DNA from: Verrucomicrobiales bacterium
GTDB taxonomy: Bacteria > Verrucomicrobiota > Verrucomicrobiia > Verrucomicrobiales > DEV007
NCBI GenBank assembly: GCA_016795385.1
Contig: JAEUHI010000071.1
Coordinates: 1 to 64,000, forward strand
DNA length: 64,000 nt
Direction of reading: 5' to 3'
The translations under genes were made by a program, and so were the position numbers. Every line of letters begins with the position of its first letter. Position 1 is the first letter of the stretch. The notes under the pieces are model-generated. The model made no database searches, was not told where the DNA came from, and worked only from the letters and a program-made list of their open reading frames with translations. Shown here in pieces: positions 24,632 to 31,842 of the stretch.

Positions 24632-26329
24632 ATGGACAGCAGAGAGATCGAGTCGCCCGCAGAGGCCGACTACACCGCGGCCGTCCCCTTGGAGATCGAT
24701 GAAGAGACGGCGAACCGCGCGGATGACCTGCTCCGCGAATTCGCCGAAGACGCGGGCCTCGAAACGGCCCTGATCGTCGATCGCAGTGGAGCGCTGGTGG
24801 CCGGGATCTCGGCCGAGGCGGAGGTGACCGTCGAAGTGATCTCGGCCCTCGTCGCAGGGGCGAGCGGGGCGATGCGTGCCCTCGTTTCCCGGCTCGGGGA
24901 GACCGGTGCGGTGGAGAGTCTCCACCTCGGAGGAAACCGGCTCGTGTATTTGAAGGAAATCGTGAACCGCTTCATCCTCGTCGCGGTCGCGGAAGTCTCC
25001 CAGCCCGCCGGCCTTGTCAGACAGAAAGCGATCGCGATCGAGCCGCGGCTGGATGCATTGCTCCACGAAATCAAGCCGCCGGAAACAGCGCCATCCGCCC
25101 CCGCTCCGGCCGTGCGCTCGCTGCGTGCCATTGCGCGCGAGCGCGCCGCCCTGCGGGAAGCCGGACTCGCGGCCGCCGCGGTCGCCCCGCTCGTGGAGGC
25201 CGATGAAGAGATCGACGCGTCCGCGATCGACGAAGACGAGATCCACGTCGAGGAGCACGAAAGCGTGCAGGTGGAGGAGATTGTCGTGGCGGAGTTTCCG
25301 GAGGAGGTGCCGGTGGAGGAAAGTTTCGAGACGCTTGAGTGCCTCGCCGAGGAAGAGGAGGCCTCCGTCGCCGCGGAATCTCCGGAGTCTCCCGCGGATC
25401 CGTTCGAGCCCGAGGAAGAGGCCACTGCCGGGGAGCCTGAAGAATCGCATTTTTCTCCCTTCGTACCGACCGGAGAGGACGAAGACACGGACGTGATTCC
25501 GGCGACACCGGCGGTCGGGACGGAAGGGGAAGCCGAAATCGAAGTCGAAGCCGAAGCCGAGGGCATCGAGCTACCCGATCTTTTGGAAAGCGAGCCCGCC
25601 CCTGAGCCGGTCCCTCGCGAGATTCTCGAGCCGATCGATTTTGGCGAACCCGAGATCGTGATCGAGAGTTCGCTCCCGCCCGTGACCCCGCCGTCGCCAC
25701 GCATCACCTTGCCGGTCGATTCGCCCTTTGAGGCGGAGGACGACGAGGAAGAGGAACTCGCCATCTCCCTCAGTCACGAGAACGAAGCCAATGTGTTCGA
25801 GGTCGAGGAGGAGGAGGCATTCGAAATCGATCCCGAGGATTCCGAGGAAGACGAAGAGCCAGAGCTCGTCTCGCTCCTACCCGATCCGCCGGTTCCACCC
25901 GCGTCGCTGTTTGAATTCGCCGATGAGGAGGACGACTTTGAGGATTTTCTGATCGAGGACGAACCTGAGTCCGCAGGCGATTCCGCCGCTGTCGGTCCGG
26001 CCCCGACGTTTCCCGACTACGTCGCCCGGCGACCGACTTCCCTGTTCGAAATGGCCGGCGACGAAGACCTCGAGGACGACTTTGCTCCGTTTACGGTCGA
26101 TGAGGAAGAGGAGGAGGACGCAGACGAAGGCGGAGAAATGGCCGCTCCCTCCGCCATCTTTGAAGCCGATGACGACGACGAGGATCTGCTCGATGACGTG
26201 CCCGCCCACCTCACCCCGGTGCCGCCGGAACCTGAGGCAAAAACCGGGACCTCGGGCGAACTCGAAGAGATGATCGCCGAAGAAGAGGAGGAAGAGCAGA
26301 TCCGCAGCGCCGGGCCTTTCTACTTTTGA
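24632..26329 (+). CDS. Roadblock/LC7-domain protein with long acidic tail
   Basis: 565 residues from the ATG at 24632 (a TTG at 24611 is an alternative start). Residues 15-150 form a Roadblock/LC7 domain of the MglB type: helix A-N-R-A-D-D-L-L-R-E-F, G-L-E-T-A-L-I-V-D-R-S-G-A-L-V-A-G, helix A-M-R-A-L-V-S-R-L, strands V-E-S-L-H-L-G-G-N-R-L-V-Y-L and a final helix. The remaining about 400 residues are extremely rich in Glu and Asp with Pro and scattered S-L-F-E motifs (for example R-R-P-T-S-L-F-E-M and P-A-S-L-F-E-F), surely disordered. The tail contrasts with the Pro/Ala-rich body of the other Roadblock-like partner two genes upstream. Probable partner of the MglA-like GTPase. Confidence 0.85.
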   Translation: MDSREIESPAEADYTAAVPLEIDEETANRADDLLREFAEDAGLETALIVDRSGALVAGISAEAEVTVEVISALVAGASGAMRALVSRLGETGAVESLHLGGNRLVYLKEIVNRFILVAVAEVSQPAGLVRQKAIAIEPRLDALLHEIKPPETAPSAPAPAVRSLRAIARERAALREAGLAAAAVAPLVEADEEIDASAIDEDEIHVEEHESVQVEEIVVAEFPEEVPVEESFETLECLAEEEEASVAAESPESPADPFEPEEEATAGEPEESHFSPFVPTGEDEDTDVIPATPAVGTEGEAEIEVEAEAEGIELPDLLESEPAPEPVPREILEPIDFGEPEIVIESSLPPVTPPSPRITLPVDSPFEAEDDEEEELAISLSHENEANVFEVEEEEAFEIDPEDSEEDEEPELVSLLPDPPVPPASLFEFADEEDDFEDFLIEDEPESAGDSAAVGPAPTFPDYVARRPTSLFEMAGDEDLEDDFAPFTVDEEEEEDADEGGEMAAPSAIFEADDDDEDLLDDVPAHLTPVPPEPEAKTGTSGELEEMIAEEEEEEQIRSAGPFYF

Positions 26330-26379
26330 GGAAGGGGCCGCTCGGATTTTCCTTCCGGACCGCTTCCGTTCGTGCGAGA

Positions 26380-27372
26380 ATGCCGGTCATGAGCGGATCG
26401 TTTTTCCGGACCGGGTGCGCGGCGCTGTTGGCTTGGCTGCCTCTCGTCGTGATCCACGCCCAGGGCACGATGAAGAAGGAGATCGACGTCGCCTTCGCCC
26501 CGATCGAGGCGGTCAAGCCGGTGGTGGGGCCCGTGCTTTCGCCGCAGGGGAAGTTCGTGATGCTCCCTAACAAAGGCGCCATTCTCGTGATCGATACGCC
26601 GGCCGGCATTCTCGCCGCCGAGCAGGCCATCGCCGCCGCGGATCTGCCGGAGCCGGAGGTCGCGCTGGATTTCCAATTCGTCACGGGGCTGCCGGTGCGG
26701 AAAAGCTCGATCACGATGGGGCAGGAGGTGCCTTTTCCCGTGGCCTTCGCCCCACCCACGATCATCGTCGGTGGCAACGGCATGGTCACCGGAGTCGTCC
26801 CCGCCACACCCACGAAATTCCAGACGCGCAACATCGGTGTCACCAGCGAATCGACCGGCACACTCAATCCGGATGGATCGGTGACGCTCGACATCCACAC
26901 GGAAGCGACGGAATTCGAGGGGTTCATCCAATATGGCTCGGGCGTCTTTCCTTCGGGCACGGTCGGTGCGGTGGCGGTGCCCGGGCAGGCGGCCGATCCG
27001 CTCTTTTTCGCCCCCTTCATCAACACCGGTGGAGTCGCCCTGCCCATCATCGCGACGACACGCGTCACGACCTCGGTCGTGGTGCGGCCGCGCGTGCAGT
27101 CGGGCGTGGTCGATCTCGATCTGATGCCGCGAGTCGAGGTGAAGCTGGAAGGCTCGGAGATGGAGCCGCAGCAGATCGACCTGAAGCAATTTCACACCGT
27201 GATGTCCGTGCAGAACGGACAGGTCGGCCGTGTCCATGGCTTCACCGGGGCCGATGAAGAGTTCAACCGACGTTTCCTCGGTGCCAAAGATCCGGCCACG
27301 GGCGAGTCCGCCATCGTCGTGAAAGTCGCGATCCGTCCCGCTGCGGCGAAACCGGCCGAGGCGCGGCCGTGA
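26380..27372 (+). CDS. Secretin-like exported protein (short)
   Basis: About 330 residues from the ATG at 26380 (or 26389). A signal peptide (L-L-A-W-L-P-L-V-V-I-H-A-Q) is followed by a segment like a secretin N1 domain (I-L-V-I-D-T-P-A-G-I-L-A-A-E-Q-A-I-A-A-A-D). Then comes a beta-rich region with A-T-P-T-K-F-Q-T-R-N-I-G-V-T and T-E-F-E-G-F-I-Q-Y-G, which I recognise as the pattern of PVC secretin/PilQ-like C-terminal domains. It is too short for a whole pore-forming secretin, so it may be a periplasmic accessory part. It begins about 50 bp after the acidic Roadblock gene and probably belongs to the same operon, linking the GTPase module to the envelope or pili. Confidence 0.65.
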   Translation: MPVMSGSFFRTGCAALLAWLPLVVIHAQGTMKKEIDVAFAPIEAVKPVVGPVLSPQGKFVMLPNKGAILVIDTPAGILAAEQAIAAADLPEPEVALDFQFVTGLPVRKSSITMGQEVPFPVAFAPPTIIVGGNGMVTGVVPATPTKFQTRNIGVTSESTGTLNPDGSVTLDIHTEATEFEGFIQYGSGVFPSGTVGAVAVPGQAADPLFFAPFINTGGVALPIIATTRVTTSVVVRPRVQSGVVDLDLMPRVEVKLEGSEMEPQQIDLKQFHTVMSVQNGQVGRVHGFTGADEEFNRRFLGAKDPATGESAIVVKVAIRPAAAKPAEARP

Positions 27373-27432
27373 ATTGAAAATCGCGTCGGATTTGTAATTG
27401 GAGTTTTCCCGCGACGGCCCCACACTCCCGTC

Positions 27433-27873
27433 ATGGAATCGACCCACAGCAAAACGATCGGCTACATCCTCTGGATCTTCGGCTTCACCGGATCACACCG
27501 TTTCTATTTCGGCAAACCCATCAGCGGCCTCATCTGGCTGTGTACGGGCGGGCTCTTTCTGATCGGCTGGATCATCGACGTTTTTCTCATCCCCGGGATG
27601 GAGCGGAAAGCCGAGCTCCGCTATCGCACCGGTCCGGTGGATTATTCCGTCGCCTGGATCCTCCTCACCTTCCTTGGACTCTTCGGGGTCCATCGTTTCT
27701 ACATGGGCAAATGGCTCACCGGCCTTCTCTATTTGTGCACCGGTGGTCTCTTCGTGATCGGCTGGGCCTATGATTTCTGCACGCTGAACACCCAGATCAC
27801 CGAAATCAACGCCCGCGACGGCGGCCGGGCCGGGTCCAATCCGGCCTCCTCCGACCGCCTCATCGAGGGCTGA
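27433..27873 (+). CDS. TM2-domain membrane protein with two tandem TM2 units
   Basis: 146 residues, no signal peptide. Two copies of the TM2 unit are present, each two transmembrane helices joined by a short loop: H-R-F-Y-F-G-K-P-I-S-G-L-I-W-L-C-T-G-G-L-F-L-I-G-W near residue 20 and H-R-F-Y-M-G-K-W-L-T-G-L-L-Y-L-C-T-G-G-L-F-V-I-G-W near residue 80. Single-unit TM2 proteins are more usual, so this is an internal duplication. The molecular role of bacterial TM2 proteins is not established. The stop codon lies inside the stem of the downstream terminator. Confidence 0.9.
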   Translation: MESTHSKTIGYILWIFGFTGSHRFYFGKPISGLIWLCTGGLFLIGWIIDVFLIPGMERKAELRYRTGPVDYSVAWILLTFLGLFGVHRFYMGKWLTGLLYLCTGGLFVIGWAYDFCTLNTQITEINARDGGRAGSNPASSDRLIEG

Positions 27874-27897
27874 GGAAAAAAGCCATTTTCCTCTTTT
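27872..27897 (+). terminator. Rho-independent terminator overlapping the TM2 gene stop
   Basis: gaggaaaa (27872-27879) pairs perfectly with ttttcctc (27886-27893) around a 6-nt loop and is followed by TTTT. The stop codon TGA (27871-27873) forms the base of the stem. Confidence 0.65.
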
Positions 27898-27950
27898 CCT
27901 GCGGTCGATTCGGGGCGATAAAACCCGCCACCGGAAAGACAGACATCGCC

Positions 27951-28385
27951 ATGGCACAGAGTTTCGAAATGGAAGGGACCGTGAAGGTCATCGAGGACAT
28001 CCAGAGTTTCGCGAGCGGCTTCACGAAGCGCGAATTCGTCATCGAGGTCGAGGACGGCAAATTCCCCCAGTCGATCAAATTCGAGTGTGTGAAGGACAAG
28101 ACCGCCCTCATCGACCAATTCCAGATCGGCGATCCGGTGAAAGTCTTTTTCGACATCCGCGGCAACGAGTACAAGGGCAAGTACTACGTGAATCTCAACG
28201 CCTGGAAACTCGAGCGCCCCGGAGCGGGCGGCGGGGGAGGGGGCGGCCGCGCCTCGGGCGGCCAATCCCGTGGCGAGAGCCGCCAGAGCCAGCCCCAGAA
28301 TGCCTATTACGACGACGGCGGGCCGACCATGAGCGAGCCTCCCGGAGGCTACGGGCAGGAGTCCGACGACGACATTCCCTTCTGA
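27951..28385 (+). CDS. DUF3127 OB-fold protein with SSB-like acidic tip
   Basis: 144 residues. Residues 1-95 match DUF3127, a small OB-fold-like family: F-E-M-E-G-T-V-K-V-I, K-R-E-F-V-I-E-V, F-D-I-R-G-N-E-Y-K-G-K-Y-Y-V-N-L-N-A-W-K. A Gly/Ser/Gln-rich flexible linker (95-135) leads to the terminal sequence E-S-D-D-D-I-P-F. This ending is the same kind of tip with which single-strand DNA-binding proteins recruit repair and replication enzymes (D-D-D-I-P-F). A role as a single-stranded nucleic-acid-binding hub is therefore inferred; the family itself is uncharacterised. Confidence 0.85.
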   Translation: MAQSFEMEGTVKVIEDIQSFASGFTKREFVIEVEDGKFPQSIKFECVKDKTALIDQFQIGDPVKVFFDIRGNEYKGKYYVNLNAWKLERPGAGGGGGGGRASGGQSRGESRQSQPQNAYYDDGGPTMSEPPGGYGQESDDDIPF

Positions 28386-28581
28386 GAGCGGTGCCGATGG
28401 GACAGGGGGGGACGGATTCCCCGTCTAATCGCTTGCTCATCAGGCCACCTGCACTAGGATAGCCGGAATCCGGGGCCGCTGAATCGACCCCTGCGGGGAA
28501 GAAAAATCCCTTCCGACCGCCCTTGACCAGCCCGCACCTCTCGCGGAGCCCCCGGACTGATCCGAAAAACTTTCCATATCC

Positions 28582-29664
28582 ATGCAATCCTCATCTTCCG
28601 GCGGAGACCGGAATTCCCGCAATTCACGTCCCCGTGGGGGGCGCAGCCGCTCCCGCAATGGCCGCACTGGTGGCGGATCCGGTGAAGGCCGCCGTCCGAG
28701 CCAACGCCAGTCCGATGGTCCCGATGAGTTCCGCCCCTCCGAGGACGTGAAGCGCAAGCCTCGCCGCGAGTCGTCGAAGCCCGCTCCCAAGCCGACCGCG
28801 CTTCAGAAATTCATCAAATTCATCACCTTCGGTCTCGTCGATCCCACGGCGAAGAAGCCGGCCGGCAAAACTTCGGGCAAGCCGTCCGATCGTCCGGCCC
28901 GCGAGCCGCGCGCTCCGCGGGGTGAGAAAGAGGGCTCCGGCTCCAAGCGCGAACGCCGCGCTCCGATGTATGTCGAGCCGACCACGCCGCGCCTCTACAT
29001 CGGCAATCTCAGCTACGATGTCACCAACGCGGATCTCGAGACCTTGTTCGGCGCCTACGGCAGTGTCGTCGAAGCCGCCGTGGTGACCCAGGCGGGTTCG
29101 GAGAAGTCGAAAGGTTTCGCCTTCGTCGAAATGGGCAGTGTGGAGGAGGCGAAAGCCGCCGCCGCTGCTCTCAATGACCACGAAGTGCAGGGCCGCAAGA
29201 TGCTTGTCACGGGTGCGAAGAGCGAGGGCCGCGAGGAGAAACCGGCCGGACGCAGTGAACGCGCTCCGCGCGGCGAGCGCTCCGAGCGCTCGGGAGGACG
29301 TGGAGATCGCAAGGAACGTGGCGAACGTGGCCGTGGCGGTCGCTCGCGCGGAGGGGACTCCGACGAGATCGACAAGCCGAGCCGCCAGGTCCGTCCCCTC
29401 GTCGTCGAGACGATCACTTCGCCTTCGCTGAATCTTGCCAACCTCAATGCCGAAGCCACTGAGGTCGATATTGCGGATCTGTTTTCGGGCATCGGCTCGA
29501 TCGTGAGTCGTGAAGAGACCGGTCCCGGCAAGGACGAGCGCACCAAGAATCACCGGATCGATCTCGCCTCCACCGAGGAAGCGCAAAAGGCCGTCGAGCT
29601 GCTCCATGGAAAATGTTTCATGGGGCACGAGATCAAGCTGACCGGCGTGAAGACCGAGGGCTGA
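28582..29664 (+). CDS. RNA-binding protein with two RRM domains
   Basis: 360 residues. The first 135 residues are Arg/Gly/Ser/Lys-rich and low-complexity. RRM1 (about 136-215) has RNP2 L-Y-I-G-N-L-S-Y and RNP1 K-G-F-A-F-V-E-M. A second basic linker (E-R-S-E-R-S-G-G-R-G-D-R-K-E-R) leads to RRM2 (about 275-360), whose motifs are weaker (L-N-L-A-N-L; H-R-I-D-L-A) and lack the RNP1 aromatic residues, so its RNA binding may be reduced. Most bacterial RRM proteins are about 100 residues with one domain; this eukaryote-like architecture with basic tails is unusual and may support RNA condensation or cold adaptation. It converges on the GntR gene with 15 bp between stops. Confidence 0.88.
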   Translation: MQSSSSGGDRNSRNSRPRGGRSRSRNGRTGGGSGEGRRPSQRQSDGPDEFRPSEDVKRKPRRESSKPAPKPTALQKFIKFITFGLVDPTAKKPAGKTSGKPSDRPAREPRAPRGEKEGSGSKRERRAPMYVEPTTPRLYIGNLSYDVTNADLETLFGAYGSVVEAAVVTQAGSEKSKGFAFVEMGSVEEAKAAAAALNDHEVQGRKMLVTGAKSEGREEKPAGRSERAPRGERSERSGGRGDRKERGERGRGGRSRGGDSDEIDKPSRQVRPLVVETITSPSLNLANLNAEATEVDIADLFSGIGSIVSREETGPGKDERTKNHRIDLASTEEAQKAVELLHGKCFMGHEIKLTGVKTEG

Positions 29665-29679
29665 CCGGTCGGCCCCGCA

Positions 29680-30387
29680 TCACACGATGCGACCGCCCGT
29701 GGCTCCCGCTGATCGGAGGTGTTCCTCCATCAGATGCGACGCTTGGGCGGGATCGCTGTCTCGCATTGCCGCGATCAGGGCCGAGTGCTGTTTCCACCCC
29801 TCGCGAAGATGCCGGTCGCTGTCGTTGCCGGCCTCGTAGGAAAGGCGTTTGTAGCTCCAGCAGCGACGGATGATCGCCCGCATCGCGAGATTTCCGCCGA
29901 ATTCCGCGATGACGAGGTGCAGGGCTTGATCGAGCCAACGCGCCGCTGCCTGCCAGTCGGAGGATTTCCCCGGCGTCGCATCGCGCGCGAGCAATTCCAG
30001 ATCGGCGAGGACATCGTCGGGGATTCGTCCGACACAGGCCGCCGCTGCCTCCGGCTCGAGCACCTGCCGCACCTGGTGGAGATCCACGAGCCAGTTCTCC
30101 GCTCCCGGTCGCACCGTGGCGCGCTGGTTCAGCGACTGGCTCACGATCCCGTCGGCGGTAAGCCGCGAGAGCGCCTGCATCACCGGGGTGCGGCTCATCC
30201 CGAGCATCTCGGAAAGCTTCGTCGTTTTCAGTTCCGTCCCTGCCGTCAGCTCGCCGCGGATGATCTTCAGGAGAATGCGGTCGTGCGCCTCGTCCGCGAG
30301 GGAACGGCGCTCGGGATCCACGATCTCTTCTCCGAGGATGAGGCAAAGCTCCGGATAACGCAAAGGGTTGAATGAGGCAGTGGACAT
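29680..30387 (-). CDS. GntR-family (FadR/FCD subfamily) transcriptional regulator
   Basis: 235 residues. The N-terminal winged helix-turn-helix (about residues 30-95) shows the GntR pattern H-D-R-I-L-L-K-I-I-R-G-E-L, L-K-T-T-K-L-S-E-M-L-G-M-S-R-T-P-V and L-S-R-L-T-A-D-G-I-V. The C-terminal all-helical FCD domain (about 105-225) has the metal/ligand-site residues in H-L-V-I-A-E-F and H-S-A-L-I-A-A-M-R. The gene is divergent from the oxidoreductase/aminotransferase pair, and the shared 136-bp spacer holds a palindrome. It is probably a local repressor of that pair, released by its substrate. Confidence 0.9.
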   Translation of the reverse strand: MSTASFNPLRYPELCLILGEEIVDPERRSLADEAHDRILLKIIRGELTAGTELKTTKLSEMLGMSRTPVMQALSRLTADGIVSQSLNQRATVRPGAENWLVDLHQVRQVLEPEAAAACVGRIPDDVLADLELLARDATPGKSSDWQAAARWLDQALHLVIAEFGGNLAMRAIIRRCWSYKRLSYEAGNDSDRHLREGWKQHSALIAAMRDSDPAQASHLMEEHLRSAGATGGRIV

Positions 30388-30429
30388 GGGGAAGGAGAAA
30401 TTGAGTTTGACATGAAAAGGGCTCGGGTT

Positions 30430-30445
30430 AAAGTGAATACACTTT
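30430..30445. promoter_or_regulatory. Palindromic candidate operator for the GntR regulator
   Basis: AAAGTG-AATA-CACTTT is a perfect 6+4+6 palindrome in the divergent spacer. An 8-bp palindrome TGAATTCA follows at 30453-30460, and the half-site AAGTGAAT occurs twice (30431 and again at 30450). The location between divergent promoters fits a shared operator. Confidence 0.55.
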
Positions 30446-30523
30446 CATTAAGTGAATTCATTATCATCGGGTCCTTTCCCGAGGAAAAAACGAAGTCCGC
30501 CCTTATCCTGCCCATTTTCATCC

Positions 30524-31807
30524 ATGACTCCGCCCCCTTCACATACCGCCCACCTTCCCGTCCTCCGCGGCGGCATGGTCGGCATGGGCATGATCTTCGA
30601 CGAGACCTACGCGCCTTTTTTTGAGGCAGCCGAGCATGGCGTCTACGATCACACCACCGGAGCCTTCCGCGTCGAGCTCGCCGGAGCCGCGACCCGCACC
30701 GGCGATCGCGCCGCCGCCTACGCCAAACGCCGTGGTCTCGCGGACTTCGGCAACCATGTCGGAGAAAGCGCCGTCGGCGATCTCCTTGCGAGCGGCATCG
30801 ACTTCCTCTGCGTCGCCTCGCCCGACGACAAACACTTCGCCGCGGCAAAGCAGGGGATCGAGGCCGGACGTCACGTCATCATCGAAAAGCCTTCCGTCCT
30901 GAGCCTCGACGAACTCGACCAACTCGTCGCCCTCGCGAAAAAGAAGGGCGTCCTCGCGAAGGTCGTCTACCACAAGCTCCTCGATCCCGATCACAAGAAG
31001 CTCCGCACCCTTGTCGCCGACGGCGTCCTCTCGCACGTCAACAACGGCTACTGTTCGCTCCTCGAGCCCAAGTCGATCTCGGGCAGCCAGTTCGCCGCGT
31101 GGATCACCGGCCGCAACCCTGGCACCTACGTCGCCGTCCATTATCTGAAGCTGATCGATTTCACCTTCGGCGGCCGACTGAAGAGTGTCCAGTGCTCGGG
31201 TCAACGGGGTCTGGTCGGACCGAAGGACGGCCCCACCTGGGACTCGACCCAGCTCCGTCTCGTCTACGAATACGAAAGCGGACGCGAGGCCGCCTTCGAC
31301 ATCCACACGAGCTGGGTCACGCCCGACAATTTTCCCGGTTACGTCGAGCAGGAGGTGCAATTCCGCTTCGACAACGGCGTCTGGAACGGTCACAGCCGCA
31401 AGCGTGGCGTCGAGCTCACCGTCGAGGGACGCACCCCGCACGATCTCAAGACCACGATCAACAACCATTACAACGGCAGCTTCCTCGAACCCTGGGGCGA
31501 GCGCAGCCGCCGCGGCTACGGCATCGAGGTGATCGAACGCTTCGCCCGCGAAGTCGCCTACGTCGAACTCGGCGGTGATGAGAGCGGACGTTCGGCACGC
31601 CTCGCCGAGATCGCGGCCCGTGATTACAACGATCTATCCGCCGACCGCCAGGTCGTCGCCGCGGTCCAGGCGATGGAAGCCATCCTCGCGAAAGCCGCCG
31701 CCGGCGAACCGAACGCGGTCGTCGAAGTCAACGGCCGATCCGGCGGCCTCGCCCTCTTCCTCCCCGGCAAGTCCGAGCCCAAAATGCTTTATCAAGGTAC
31801 CGTCTAA
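30524..31807 (+). CDS. Gfo/Idh/MocA-family oxidoreductase
   Basis: 427 residues from the ATG at 30524 (the frame extends upstream but through non-coding sequence). An N-terminal Rossmann fold for NAD(P) has L-R-G-G-M-V-G-M-G-M-I-F; the family signature I-I-E-K-P-S follows at about residue 125, with the conserved Lys of the active site in E-K-P. The C-terminal domain is the alpha/beta sheet domain typical of sugar and inositol dehydrogenases. Substrate unknown. It is followed 19 bp later by a class III aminotransferase, a pairing that suggests oxidation of a sugar or cyclitol hydroxyl to a ketone and its transamination, or the reverse catabolic route; this pathway reading is inference. Confidence 0.87.
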   Translation: MTPPPSHTAHLPVLRGGMVGMGMIFDETYAPFFEAAEHGVYDHTTGAFRVELAGAATRTGDRAAAYAKRRGLADFGNHVGESAVGDLLASGIDFLCVASPDDKHFAAAKQGIEAGRHVIIEKPSVLSLDELDQLVALAKKKGVLAKVVYHKLLDPDHKKLRTLVADGVLSHVNNGYCSLLEPKSISGSQFAAWITGRNPGTYVAVHYLKLIDFTFGGRLKSVQCSGQRGLVGPKDGPTWDSTQLRLVYEYESGREAAFDIHTSWVTPDNFPGYVEQEVQFRFDNGVWNGHSRKRGVELTVEGRTPHDLKTTINNHYNGSFLEPWGERSRRGYGIEVIERFAREVAYVELGGDESGRSARLAEIAARDYNDLSADRQVVAAVQAMEAILAKAAAGEPNAVVEVNGRSGGLALFLPGKSEPKMLYQGTV

Positions 31808-31810
31808 TTC

Positions 31811-31842
31811 ATTACTCCACCACTCCATGACTCCAACACTCC
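31811..31842 (+). repeat. 8-bp tandem repeat spanning a start codon
   Basis: Four consecutive 8-bp units, attactcc, accactcc, atgactcc and aacactcc, share the core ACTCC. The ATG of the aminotransferase is the first three bases of unit three. No Shine-Dalgarno sequence is present, so the repeat replaces it. Confidence 0.8.
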
